This document shows positions 49,735-60,610 of a stretch of 64,000 bases of DNA, piece by piece. Under the pieces are notes generated by a model. The model was not told where the DNA came from. It saw only the letters and a program-made list of their open reading frames with translations, and made no database searches. Source of the stretch: Varanus komodoensis (taxonomy: Eukaryota; Chordata; Lepidosauria; Squamata; Varanidae); the NCBI RefSeq assembly GCF_004798865.1, contig NW_025336481.1:17020934-17084933 (forward strand). Direction: 5' to 3'. Numbering within the stretch: position 1 is the stretch's first letter; each line of letters opens with the position of its first letter. The position numbers were made by a program, and so were the translations under genes.

Positions 49735-49790
49735 TCCTAAGGTCACCATAAGTTGGAGAGGACTTGATAGCATGCAGCAACAAGAGGTGC
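49735..49790 (+). mobile_element. RTE/BovB-type 3' terminal segment
   Basis: aaggtcaccataagttggag then aggacttgatagcatgcagc and aacaag is the plus-orientation form of the tail found inverted at 505 and 32265. It could be the end of a LINE or of a SINE sharing that tail. Nothing coding is attached. Confidence 0.65.
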
Positions 49791-51139
49791 AGCGGATGTA
49801 ATCAGCATTGGATCCATAGTGTGCCTGTGGGGCAGTGATGGGGGGAGGTTAAAAGCCCCTTACTACTATGCTGAGGTCCAAATCTGGATTAGGCCCTCCT
49901 ATGTATACTGCAAAGCAAACAGGAAAGTGGGGGGCGGGGAAACATAGATGTTAGATATGAATTTTAATATCTTTTTGAAGCTAAATGAAACTCTATGTTA
50001 GAAGCCATGTAAGTCCTAACGCTTGCGCCTTGCCCATCCTCTCCCAGCCATGTTAGGAGGGGACAGAAGTAAAGGCACATGAGACAGAGCAGTATAGCCA
50101 TAAGGCTTTACCACTGGCTCTTCACTGCATGGATTCTCCTGTACATGATTAACAACTCCAGAGGCTTTTGTGGAACAGTGATTTGGGCTGGGAGATGAAG
50201 CAAGGCCGTTGGTGGACTGGGCTGGACTCAGGATGACGTGACGTCCTTTGCGCCCCCTTACTGCTTATCACAGGCCAGCTTTCCATTTCATTTCTGGCAT
50301 GGCTAACAAAGTAAACCTGTAAGGTGGGGTAGGCTGCATGTGGACCTCCGTGTGGCCTCTGCTGACCCCTTGTGCCACCATCAATCATTGAGAAAGAAAG
50401 GGAAAAATAGCTGTTTGTTGCCAAATGTGTTGGCAATTGCTATGAAGCTTTCTAAGGACAAATTTAACTTGTTTTCAAGCTGATTTCTTTTCTTGACACC
50501 AAATGTGGTCCAGGAGATCTGCAGGGAAACTGGCCTCTGGAATACCCATGGTTGCCCACCTCTCCTGTAAGAAAAACTTTCAGATTTTTTTCCAGGAACC
50601 CCCACCCCCATAAAACTGAAGAGTTCATAATATTTATACTGACACTTCCTTAGAATAGTTTTATTTACACCCTGCTTCTGTACAAAAGACAATCTTACCT
50701 TATATTTGATTTTCTCATGCAAACTTAACCCAGATCAGTTGGTTGATGTGTGTCAAAATGGAAACTTTGTCTAAATTAGAACCATATTAAAAACATTTGA
50801 ATTGCAGCTGAGTCTGAACTAAAACTGCCCAACTAAACATTAATTGTTTGGCTGCATGCACACAATGTATGTCTAAGTTCCCCTTGCCCCCACAAGAAAA
50901 ACGCCCCCAGCAACAACAGACATTACAAGGAAAGAAATGAAATGTCTTTTGTGTAACATTATAAGAGAGTGGAGTGGGAGGAACAAAATATCTTAACTGG
51001 AATGAAATTTATAACCATTAAAACTGGTGTGGCGGGGGAATGTCTTTGGTTGCCTTCAGAAAATATTGCTTTCAAGGCCTCTTCTAAAGAGTCATTTGCC
51101 ATCCAAGTAATGTGTAATTCTGTCATTCTGTGTCTAGTT

Positions 51140-52215
51140 CATTATAGAAACACAGAAACATAGTGAGTCAAAAGGGGCCTCCTGGACCATCTAGTCTGAC
51201 CCCCGCTCCAGCCGGCTCCGCTCACGACACGCCTCCCATGTGCATGTCTAGCCTATCCTGAACACCCTCACCGATGGGGCCTCAACCACCTCCTGTGGAA
51301 GCCCATTCCATACCCTCATATATCTGTGGTATGGCCCATACGTCATAGCACCGTCTCTTCCTGGTGGTGGTAGGCGGCCGTGCCCTGGCCCTCACCTCTC
51401 CTGCAGCAGCCTCCTGGCCGCATGTGGGCCCAGGCTGGGGTCCTGTTGGTCCCCAAGTCCTCATCAGCCCCAGCCTCCCCAAGCAGAGAGAACCTGTTTC
51501 CCAGCTCCAGATCGGTGCCAGGAGAAGATGGAGGCCGTGCTGGCCTCCTCTTCCTGTGAGTGACATGCCTCCATGCCTCCCCAGCTGTTCATCCCATGGC
51601 CTCTCCCTCAACCCTCTGTCTGGAGGGGGACTGCTCCCGGGGGCCCTGGAGAGCTCTCTCAGCCCTCAGATACCTTACCTCCTCCTCTAGGAGGGTCACA
51701 AGCTTGCACCAAGGGCAAGTGTATCCCTGCCTCTTCTGAGGGAGAAGGGCGAAAATGTCGCAGCTGCCACAGCAGACAGGAACACCTGTGATTCCCGCCA
51801 AGGCCATCTCCTGGCCTGATATTGGGAACCCCTCAGAGAGCCTACCTTGTTCCCCCGCCTTGTCTGTCCTCTGCTACTCTTCACTCGCCCAGTTCTCCCA
51901 GACAAAAACTCACCCACAGACACACACACGGACAAAATAAAAATTAAAAAAAAAAAAAAAACTCTGCTCCCAGAGAAGGGAGTTCCTGGGCAGCTTGGGC
52001 TGCATCTAAGGGATGCAGACAAAGGATGACACCTTATAAGCCTCACAGGCCGCTGCCCCTCTGCTTCCTCCTGGCCTCTCTGGCCCCACCTCCCTTCCTC
52101 TCCGCTGCTCCTGTCCCCCTGCTCCTCTGCCCAGCTCCTACCTTGCCTTTGCCCAGTCCCCTGGCCACCCTCAGCACACTCTCCCAGCCTCTGCCTCTGC
52201 TGCTCTGCCAAGAGG
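51140..52215 (-). mobile_element. CR1 LINE, internally deleted, 5' and 3' ends retained
   Basis: Read on the minus strand: a GC-rich 5' leader (52215 to about 51810, with a T-rich tract opposite 51937-51960), then an ORF1 start (51807), then, after about 51340, the CR1 3' end: VWNGLPQEVV-type ORF2 terminus (tggaatgggcttccacagga, 51288-51312), a 3' UTR with ggtcagactagatggtccag (51190-51209), and a terminus ending in ctatgtttctgtgtttctat. Most of ORF1 and nearly all of ORF2 (several kb) are missing. Retention of the 5' end is unusual, because CR1 copies are normally 5'-truncated. A single 5'-truncation cannot give this; an internal deletion or template jump is needed. Confidence 0.7.
51589..51807 (-). 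pseudogene. CR1 ORF1 N-terminal fragment (zinc-knuckle-like)
   Basis: 72 codons starting MALAGITGVPVCCGSCDIFA and continuing with QKRQGYTCPWC, then a short coiled-coil-like segment LVTLLEEEVRYLRAERAL. The paired CxxC motifs followed by a Leu/Glu helix match the N-terminus of CR1 ORF1, a putative nucleic-acid-binding protein. After the stop, other frames of the next 250 bp keep ORF1-like words (for example EAGADEDLGTN-type and RRRGEGQG-type), so the fragment is frameshifted, and it stops before the esterase domain of ORF1. It is not a functional protein. Confidence 0.6.
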
Positions 52216-52487
52216 CAAGAGCCAAAAGAGCTGCACAGTTGATGATCTGCACAGTTCTAAGACCCAAGATCTGGCTTCAGAACTGGAACACATAAGGATT
52301 CCTGAACATCCAGGAAAGCTTTTGGCTTGATTTGCTCAATTAGCAGGTTCTGGGCCACATCACAAACTGCTGCTTTTGAAAGTCCCCGACTTTCCAAACA
52401 AGCCTGCCATATGGCACATAAGGCTTCTGTTAGGAAAAAGAAAATCAATTCCCCTTTATTAACATTGTTCCGTTTAAGCCACTCACT

Positions 52488-52909
52488 AGCTGGGTTCACA
52501 CAACACAACAGCAACCCTGCATGGTTACCATGGTTTGCACTTTTTTACCATGATCTGACAGATGATCAAGTGGTTTCTATGTTACCATGATGATACAAAT
52601 CCCATTAGCCACTATTACTGAAATTCAAATTCAGGGTTCATTGCTCCCTGTTTCTGGAGTGACTCTTTCAGTTGCTGCCCTTTCCAGGGGACTTGTGGTA
52701 ATTGTGTACCAGGACCATAGAAGCCATAATCCTAGGTTCAGAAAATACAACAAGCTATGGTGGTATGGGGAAACCATAGAATACATTATTGTTTGTTCCT
52801 AAAATCCAAACTTAACATGGTGAAACATTCTGACTACATTCAAAAAACACAATAGGCCAACAATTATAACCCTCCCTCATCATGCCTTCTTGTGGTGTTT
52901 GAACCCAGC
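52488..52909. mobile_element. TIR element (gctgggttca ends) with 8-bp target duplication
   Basis: About 422 bp. Left end agctgggttcacacaacaca; right end ttgtggtgtttgaacccagc; inverted over about 20 bp. Flanking 8-mers are cactcact (52480-52487) and cactcagt (52910-52917), 7 of 8 identical, which fits hAT-style target duplication. The interior has repeated ccatggt and accatga words, partly palindromic. No transposase. The 118-bp element at 18855 has related ends. Confidence 0.7.
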
Positions 52910-52952
52910 CACTCAGTTTTATTTCAATTTTTTCATCCTCTTGAAGTAGCTA

Positions 52953-53088
52953 CAGGAGGGGCAGACAACCAAGTTCTCCCAAATTTTGGACTACAACTCC
53001 CACCAGTCCCAGTTAGCATGTATAATTGTTGGGGATAATGGCAGTTGTAGTCCAAAACATCTGGAGGGGACCAAGCTGCCTACCTTTG
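52953..53088. repeat. Palindromic DNA element (hAT-like), complete
   Basis: Left end caggaggggcagacaaccaa; inner left arm ttggactacaactcccacca; inner right arm ggataatggcagttgtagtc; right part ccaaaacatctggaggggac and ctgcctaccttt. The inner arms are inverted with few mismatches. It begins 43 bp after the right end of the previous element. The left end starts with CAG, as hAT elements do. Confidence 0.8.
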
Positions 53089-53774
53089 ATAGGCCACCCT
53101 CATTATTTGCTGTTTATCCCTGGCAGTACACGCTATACTTTGGCCCTATAGCAGCCTATATTCTATGAGGCAGGTAATTGCCAGCTCCCTGGGTTCCCTA
53201 CTAATGTTGAACCAACACCATTACCTATGCAACCCAAGGCCTATTCAGAGGTCTATTTCCCATTTGGCTTAGGGCAGCTGCTCTGCAACAGGCCACATAT
53301 GGTGCTTCTGGATAAGGCTTCTGTTGTGCAATCAGCCTGCCTCATTCGTGGTGGGTGTGGGTGAATGGGTGAAGCAGGCCTGGTTCACGTGATTGTAGCT
53401 CGGGGAAACAAGCCACAGTGGCTTATTTTGACTCTACCCCTGCCTAAAGTGCAGGTTGGGTGCAGGAGGATCATTCTTGAGAGCACAGCTTGTCATGCTC
53501 AGAGAAGCTGACCAGGGTGGCTTCTTGCTGTGGGTAACGAGCTACTCAAAATCCATGTAGCAAGCCACCATACCTCACTGGCCACCCAATCATCATGCAA
53601 ACCATTTGTAACCCTCTGGGCATGTTCTCATGTCATGGTAGGCCACTATGAATTAAACCATTGCAGATTTGGCTATTGTGGTTTGCACCCCTGCTTCTTC
53701 TCCCTCAGTCTTCCAATCCTCTCTGGCTAATATCCCAGTGTCCTTCACAGGAGAATCACCTCACTTCTCATTCA

Positions 53775-53874
53775 NNNNNNNNNNNNNNNNNNNNNNNNNN
53801 NNNNNNNNNNNNNNNNNNNNNNNNNNNNNNNNNNNNNNNNNNNNNNNNNNNNNNNNNNNNNNNNNNNNNNNNNN
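53775..53874. other. Assembly gap of 100 N
   Basis: Exactly 100 N. A round 100 is the common placeholder for a scaffold join of unknown length, so the real distance and content here are unknown. Open frames computed across it are meaningless. Confidence 0.99.
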
Positions 53875-54423
53875 ACTGAGGGCATATTTTCCATGGGCCA
53901 TGAAAGTAGGGAAACTGTGCTAGACATTTTAAATGTTTTTTCATCAGCCTTCTGCAAATGCACGTTTACAGCTGTCTAGTATGTGTAGTCTTGTCTGGTC
54001 AATTTCCTTGACTCCTTCAGCTGTCAAGAGAAGCAGCAAAGTGGATTAGGTAAGAGATTGGTAAGGTGAGACTGCATATAGCCTAACTTGCATACAGTTG
54101 CCAGAGACTGACTGCCGAGTTGTCAATGGAAAAGGACCAGTAAAGTGGGGAAATGATCAAAAGAAAGTGCACCGAAAAGTGAAGCAGGGGCGGGGGCAGG
54201 CTGGGACACTATCTCCTACATGGCAATGTCATGTTCTTGGCAGTTCTCATCCTCCTCCACCTTTTCAACACTTCCTCGACTCTCCAGCTACCCAGAAAGG
54301 CAAGATGTCATCTCCTTCTCCTTCTCTGTAGCTTATTTCTGTAGCACTTCAAGAAGAAGTTAAATGTGATGTGCCCTTGTTGCTTGTGACAGCAGCTGCT
54401 GAGGGGCCAAGACAGTGAGTGAT

Positions 54424-54506
54424 GGGGGTGGGGGATAAGCTGCATTCTGCACTGCTACCTCAAGAGGAGGTTGAGCAGTGCAGAATGCAGCTTATCCCCC
54501 ACCCCC
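54424..54506. other. Perfect 33-bp inverted repeat with 17-nt loop
   Basis: The left arm 54424-54456 (from gggggtgggggataagctgc to tctgcactgct) is the exact reverse complement of the right arm 54474-54506. The 17-nt loop acctcaagaggaggttg itself pairs acctc with gaggt around aagag, so the structure is close to a continuous 38-bp stem with a 2-nt bulge. It matches no repeat family I recognise and lies 550 bp right of the assembly gap. A template-switch mutation, an assembly fold-back, or a hairpin RNA gene could give this. Confidence 0.9.
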
Positions 54507-54784
54507 AGCACCCTTATCCCCAGTGTGAGACTTGTGGCCAGGATCGGCAGAGGGGAGCCTATTATAGCTGCCTCCCAAGTGCCACTTGGGTACCTTTGGG
54601 CAGCTGTCATCCCCACTGAACTCTTCTCACTGGTCTTGTGGTTTTCCCCTGGGATATCAAAGAAAGGACTGAGGAGGGGAGGGAATGGTGAGGTGGTGCC
54701 TCAGGATTTATAAGACTCCCAGGGCCTAAACTGTTGTGCAAGCCCACACTTTGTAAGCCAATAACCCTCCCCCCACTTTTATTT

Positions 54785-54900
54785 GTGCTTTGCAACTGGT
54801 TAACAAACTATGGTTTATTTGGGGGGATGGGTTCAGACTTGATGGCAAACCAGACTTCAACGAACATTGCCATGACTTAACACTCTGTTTTAACCAGACC
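54785..54900. repeat. Possible fragment of ccatggttt/gggttcag repeat
   Basis: gcaactggttaacaaactat, ggtttatttggggggatggg and ttcagacttgatggcaaacc recall the interior and ends of the gctgggttcagacaacac elements (18855, 52488). No inverted terminus is intact, so this is a tentative remnant. Confidence 0.35.
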
Positions 54901-55734
54901 TTGATGTGCTTCATCCTTTCTACACTCTTCTAGCAACCATGATCCTGCTCTCTAAGCAGCTTCAGTGCAATCAGTTGAAGCAAAGTATATATTCCATTCA
55001 TTCTTTGCAAACTGTTGCCTTATAAAGAGATCAACAGGAGGTAGTGAACATGACACCTTGCCATTTGTAAGGTCATTTTTCAGACAGCGCTGAAGCAGCC
55101 AAAGCATACAAAGCAAGCAGATCTCCAGTAGAAACCTTATGCCACCAGTTCTGCAAGCAAACGTTATGAACACATTGAAAAAAACACACAGCTGACAGAA
55201 GCTGAAAAACAGAGCTAGTGCATTTTTGTCTACTAATCAGCATACCAGAAGAGAACATTCAGCTTCTGGTACCACCCTAACCAAAGTAATAAACATTCGC
55301 TCCACTAAAGTGAATTAGAGGATTTGCTTCAATCAAAACCCTCTACTGGCATTAGTCCACAGAACCAGCCTGTAAATCCAAAGGAAAACACCACCCATCC
55401 CTGCGTAGCATCACACCAACGCTTTAATAGCACCACTTTGGGCCAATAGTACAGAAAGCCCAACCCCAAAGAAAGACATGATACAAAAACACCAAACCAA
55501 TTTCTAAAAATGATCTATGACTCACAGGACCCTGTGACAAGGAAAATTCATCTTGTTGCCAAGTGTAAGATTTGGCATTAAGATAACAATGTTCTCTCTG
55601 TCTAGAAAAAAATGCCAGGGGCATAGTTGAAGCCTACCTTCCATAACTATGACAATGACAAAAAAATATTAATTGTATTTGATTCTTTGAAATTTCAATC
55701 TTTGTGATTTGTATTTCAGGAAAATGTGAAGAAG

Positions 55735-55736
<2 letters not shown>

Positions 55737-55765
<29 letters not shown>

Positions 55766-55817
55766 GAGAGAGAGAGAGAGAGCGAGAGCGAGAGCGAGAG
55801 CGAGCGCGAGCGCGAGC
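55737..55817. repeat. Compound microsatellite (GT)n-(GA)n-(GAGAGC)n-(GAGCGC)n
   Basis: About 14 GT units at 55737-55765, then GA units to about 55782, then hexamers of the agcgag/gagagc type and finally gcgcga-type hexamers to about 55817. Long open frames on both strands here (for example Glu/Ser- and Leu/Ala-rich) arise only from this periodicity. Confidence 0.95.
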
Positions 55818-57854
55818 ACAGTGGAGTGAATGGGATGAATGAATCTCATATAACTACATGCATTCATAACTGGGAACTTGAACATTCATTAAGAGCAATT
55901 TGGTGGCCAGGTTACTTAGCATTTACTGACAGTCCAACTCATTGAACTACAGAAATCGTTTGTGAATGGCTGTGGCACTGATGCTACTACTTCCTTGTGC
56001 TCAATAAGTCATGTAAGTGGGTATATCATAGCTAGATTGGTCACAATATTAATTTGACCAGGTTCTGAATTTTTTAACTTTCTCTATGTGACCTACAAAA
56101 CACATTTGTGATGTTGGTAAAAATAGGAACTGCATTTGTATGCTTATACAGCTTTACAGTACCTATCATACTGTTTGTAGTTAGAACAAGGAAATACATT
56201 ATGAAGATGCTATAAACACTAGGGCTCCCCAGAAGGTAACTGAAACTCTGAAGGAGGGTGAACCATTTGGCCACAACAGATGCTGTGGCAATCATGTGTC
56301 ACAAGGAGATCTATGGGGGAAATTCCTTTTGTAAAGGATTGGTAAGTACACCATTACAGATCTCTAAATAGGAATCTTCCAGACTCCCATCACAACTTCG
56401 CTGTGAAAAAGGAGGGAAGCTCAATCAGCCCTTTATCATTCAGAACTGAATTACAGATCTGGAATACCACCCAGAGGTGCAAAGAAGGATGGAGCTAAGC
56501 CCTGAATACATCTCGATGCAATAAGCCAAAAACAACTTGAAGATTACATTCCACAGTACTCCAGTTTGAAAGATCACTTGTAATACCCAGGGGTCACTGC
56601 ACTTTGCAGGGATAAGTGACCATCTTTTGACTCTGCATTTATTAATGTCACATTAATATGTTAACTGACATTTTGGTTCATAACCCAGTCCAGCCAGAAT
56701 GCTTCCATCTAAGCAAATTCCAGCTTATTGAGCTCTATGATTTGTTGCAGATTCTGCTTCTGTTAAGTTTTAATGAGCTATACATAGTTCTGTATTCAGG
56801 AAGCTCATGACTGTCAGTTAACTACTTATATTATGCTGAATTCAGTCTTGGTACTGACAAAGAATGTTAGTTGTATTAAGAAATGCAGAAGCTAAAAGAC
56901 CTGACTAGTGTATAATTTTAAGGAGAGAGCTCTCTAAATCCAAGCCTCTTCCCAGCTCTGAGTAAGTTTTCCCACTGATAGGCAGGGACATGGGCTTGGT
57001 GAGCTTCTGCATATTAGGCAGCTAATATGTTCAAAATATCAGATCATACTTATACACTTTCAACAACATTACTTCAATGTCTACAGTCCCATATATCTGA
57101 ACACAGCTTCAACTCCTCAAAAATGTAAATGGCATTAAAATACAAAAAGACTTAAGGTTAGCATACATCTTCCAGACTTGAAAAGATCAATTTTAAATTC
57201 TGTCTCTGAGAAAACAGCTCACATCTCAAAAATCACACCTTAAAATCAATTTGTTTATATTTTCCTAAACAATATTTCAAATTTGATAGCATACACCTTA
57301 TACAATACCTATTGCCCATTGATTACTGACCACTCACTGATACATGAGCTTTAAGTACACCATTGTTTTTGAGTTCATTAACTAACATCACCCAACATTC
57401 TTAATGCCTCAAATAATCCTCAATTTTAATGACCTCCCTTGGGTATTATTCAGACAACTTTACCAATTAGTTCTTCTTAATCAGTTACCCACATTTCATT
57501 ATGGACCTACTTGTGTTCTCTTTAATACAATCTTTGTTCTTACCTATTTATATCTCCAAGTATTTATATCTTAAGTGTTACTATGCATTTTCAGTGGTTC
57601 TTTATCTTACATTTAAAGAACTGACATCCTGTATTGCTATGAGAATGGTGGGCTCTTAATTTTTTCAGTAGCATTCCCAATTATTCTAACACAATTAAAA
57701 TCAGCTGTTTCCTAGAGATATGTCACAGTTTTAATAACAAAAAGACAAAAAGACAAAGGTGTGAATAGGATTACCAATTAATGAAAAGGAACATGGTCTG
57801 CAGGTAAAAGATTTTCATGATATAGAAATATTTATCATTATCACCTGCTAAAGC

Positions 57855-57905
57855 AGCTCTCCCCAACCTAGCACCCTCCAGATGTAGGATTCTAATTCCT
57901 ATCTA
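57855..57905. repeat. Left half of palindromic DNA element
   Basis: cagctctccccaacctagca then ccctccagatgtaggattct is the left terminus of the common palindromic element. The remainder is absent. A CR1 copy begins about 80 bp further on. Confidence 0.6.
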
Positions 57906-57984
57906 GACATTAAAAGATCTCAAATGTGAAATTACAATCCACCAACAAAAAATATGTAGCATGTCTCAAAATCAGTCTCTATAT

Positions 57985-59472
57985 TGGAGGATTGGAGAAT
58001 AGCCAGTGTAACACACATTTTTGAAAAATGGATCCAAATAAATTGATTGAAAGCATTATGAAAGAGGAAATTAGCAGACATACAGAAGGACAAGACTTGC
58101 TGAAATTATAATCAACATGGCTTGCACAAGCATAGATCCTGTCTCATTAACCGTTTAGGGTTCTTTTAAAGTGTGTGAATAGGCACGATCCAATAGACAT
58201 TGTTTGGACTTCCAAAAGGCTTTTCTTTTAAGTGAAGTCCCTCACCAAAATCTGCTAACTAAATTAGCAGTTACAGAATAAAAGGAAAGGTTCTCTTATC
58301 TATCAGTAACTGGTTAAAGAAGAGAAAGCAAAGAAAGGGAATGAACAGCAAATTCTCCAGATGGATGGATGTAAACAACAGGGACCCACAGGAATCTGTA
58401 CTGGGCCAATGCTTTTCAACATACTCAAAAACAACCTGGAATTTGGAGTGAACAGTGAAGTGGCCAGGTTTGCCAGTGACACCAAATGATTTAGGGAGGT
58501 TAAAGGGGTGGGGGGATTGCAGGGAGCTCTAAAAGGCTCTCTCCAAACTATAAGAATGGGCATCAAAATAGCAGGTGCAGTTTAATGTAAGCAAGTATAA
58601 AGTGTTACACATTCAGGCAAAAAAAAAATAAAAATAAAAATCTTTTTTAGTATAAACTGATGGGTTCTAAGCTAGCAGTGACTGACCAAGAAAGGGATTT
58701 GGGGGTCATGGTGGACATCTCAATGAAAATGTTGATCCAATGTCTGGCTGTTGTAAAAAGGGCGAAGTCCATGGCAAGTGTAATTAAAAAGGGAATTGAA
58801 AATGTAACTACTGAGATCATACTCCCATTACAGTGTGACCATACTTAGACCATAGTGTACAGTTTGGGTCAATGAACCCAAAAAAGGATATTACAGAGTT
58901 GGAAAAAGTGCAGAAAAGCGCAATTAAAAAGATGAAGGGGTGGAGAAACTCCCCTAAGAGGAAAGTTTGGGACAGCCGAAAGTGTTTAGCTTAGAAAAAG
59001 TTGAGCAAGGGGAAACATGATCGAGGTGTATAAAATTATGCAAGCTGTGGAGAAAGTGGAGAGGGAGACTTTCCCCCCTCTCATACAATGCTAGAGCCCA
59101 GGCTCATCCCATGAAGCTGATTGGTGAGAGATTCAGGACAGATAAAAGGAACTAGTTCTTCATACAGTGGGACTATGGAATTCACTTTCACAAGATGCAA
59201 TGATAGTCACCATTCTGAATGGCTTTACAGAGGACTGGTGAATAAGGAGGCTATCAATAGCTACTAATCCTGATAAGTATATGTTACCCCCAATATCAGA
59301 GGCAGTATGCCTATGGACATCTGTTGCTGGGGTACATGGGCAGGAGGGTGCTGTTGCTCTCATGTCCTGCTTGTGGGTGTCCTGTGGGCAGCTGGTTGGC
59401 CACTGGGAGAACAGATTGCTGGACAAGATGGATCTTAGTCTGATCCAACACAGCTCCTCTTATATTTTATAC
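57985..59472 (+). mobile_element. CR1 LINE, 1.5-kb 3' fragment
   Basis: Plus orientation. It holds the second half of the ORF2 reverse transcriptase in degraded form: actggttaaagaagagaaag, a region opposite GVPQGSVLGPxLF (cccacaggaatctgtactgg, 58384-58403), tttgccagtgacaccaaatg (the F-A-D-D active-site region, 58468-58487), then ctgaccaagaaagggatttg (58682-58701), then the 3' end with acatgatcgaggtgtataaa. The 3' UTR has ggctatcaatagctactaat, gcagctggttggccactggg and the terminus ctggacaagatggatcttag followed by tctgatccaacacagctcct. Many frame breaks; an A-rich expansion at about 58619-58641. It is an old, 5'-truncated insertion with no function expected. Confidence 0.9.
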
Positions 59473-59555
59473 CCCAGCTTTCTTTCTTTTCTTCAACCAT
59501 ACAGTTGGGCAGAAGGAGGGACATACTATTCTTGCTGTGATCCCCTCTTCCAGAA

Positions 59556-59626
59556 GCCACGCTGGCCAGGATTTATAAGAGCTGCAGTCCAACATATCTG
59601 GAGGGCACCAGGTTAGAGAATACTGT
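59556..59626. repeat. Right half of palindromic DNA element
   Basis: ccacgctggccaggatttat, gagctgcagtccaacatatc and tggagggcaccaggttagag followed by aatactg form the right half of the common palindromic element, just beyond the end of the CR1 copy. Confidence 0.65.
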
Positions 59627-60229
59627 GGTAAAGTGAACAACTGAACACCAGCTGAAAAAAGAAAGTTAAGAAACCTAATTAGAGAAAATTAATGTACCCA
59701 AACTGCAAACACAAAGCATACCTTCACCCCTTGGCCAAAACTTCATTTATTGGTTTGGGATATCAAAATACAAACATGGTTCAAACTATACATCAGAAAG
59801 ATCAGTAGACTTTTCAGTTATTTACCTGCTTCTTGGAACTTAACGCAAGGTAAGTGTAAATAGATTCTATGCATCCTTTTGACAGTTAAAAGGCTAATAT
59901 TAGCAAATTGGAAGGACAACTTTGACAACATTTTACTGAAGATTTAAAATTTTGAATGAGATAATAATGGACAAATAGGCATAATGGACAAATATATCTT
60001 GTGTGGTTTTTTTGAACTTTATGCATAATTATACCCAATAATAGTTTATATTGTCATATATAAATGCATGGCAGTACATTGTATTGGTATCTGTTGCAAT
60101 AAATATATTCAAACCTTATGCTACAGAACTGTAAATTTTAGTTGTATGTTTTTAAAATTTTAAAATTTTTGTTTCAATTTATTGAGATTCTTAATAAAAA
60201 TTAATGGGGAAAAGAGAGAAAATGAGCAA

Positions 60230-60610
60230 AAGGCGTCTTTACATGAGGTTTTTAGAAGCCACTTTACCAAGGCTTCTTGTTCTGGAGTCTTTGTGGGATT
60301 AAAATCAGTTCCTTTACGTGTGTTTTCCCTTCTTTTTCTACATTTCATTACATATTTACAAGGTGGCAGCGTGATGCAGTGATACTGCACACATAAACAA
60401 GGACCTCATTCCAGTTCCTTTTACCATTTCCAAATGATGCATGTTCCTCAACTGAAAAAAAAGCAGTGAAATGGTCACAAAGAATGGGAGAAGTACTGGA
60501 AGATGGCAATGTCATATAAAGTACCTGCAAACTGCCTTGATGAGGAATCGGGAGCCCACAATAAATCCTTGGGCGGAGAAGCTCAAAAAAACTCTGTGTT
60601 TTCAGTCGTG
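60230..60610 (+). repeat. Unclassified interspersed repeat, copy 1
   Basis: Contains tttacatgaggtttttagaa, gccactttaccaaggcttct and gagtctttgtgggattaaaa, then aggtggcagcgtgatgcagt, a block ending ctggaagatggcaatgtcat, and tgatgaggaatcgggagccc. All of these recur in order at 61222-61620, with about 25-35 percent difference by eye. The block has no protein-coding frame I recognise. Boundaries are approximate. Confidence 0.65.

Noticed and set aside
51696-52211. Minus-strand frame of 171 codons starting MAEQQRQRLGECAEGG
   Set aside because: It covers the untranslated leader of the CR1 copy and includes a run of Phe from the T-rich tract. It is in a different frame from the ORF1 start.
53661-53963. 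Open frames crossing the N run
   Set aside because: They depend on unknown bases in the assembly gap.
55634-55945. Leu/Ala- and Glu/Ser-rich frames on both strands
   Set aside because: Produced entirely by the compound microsatellite.
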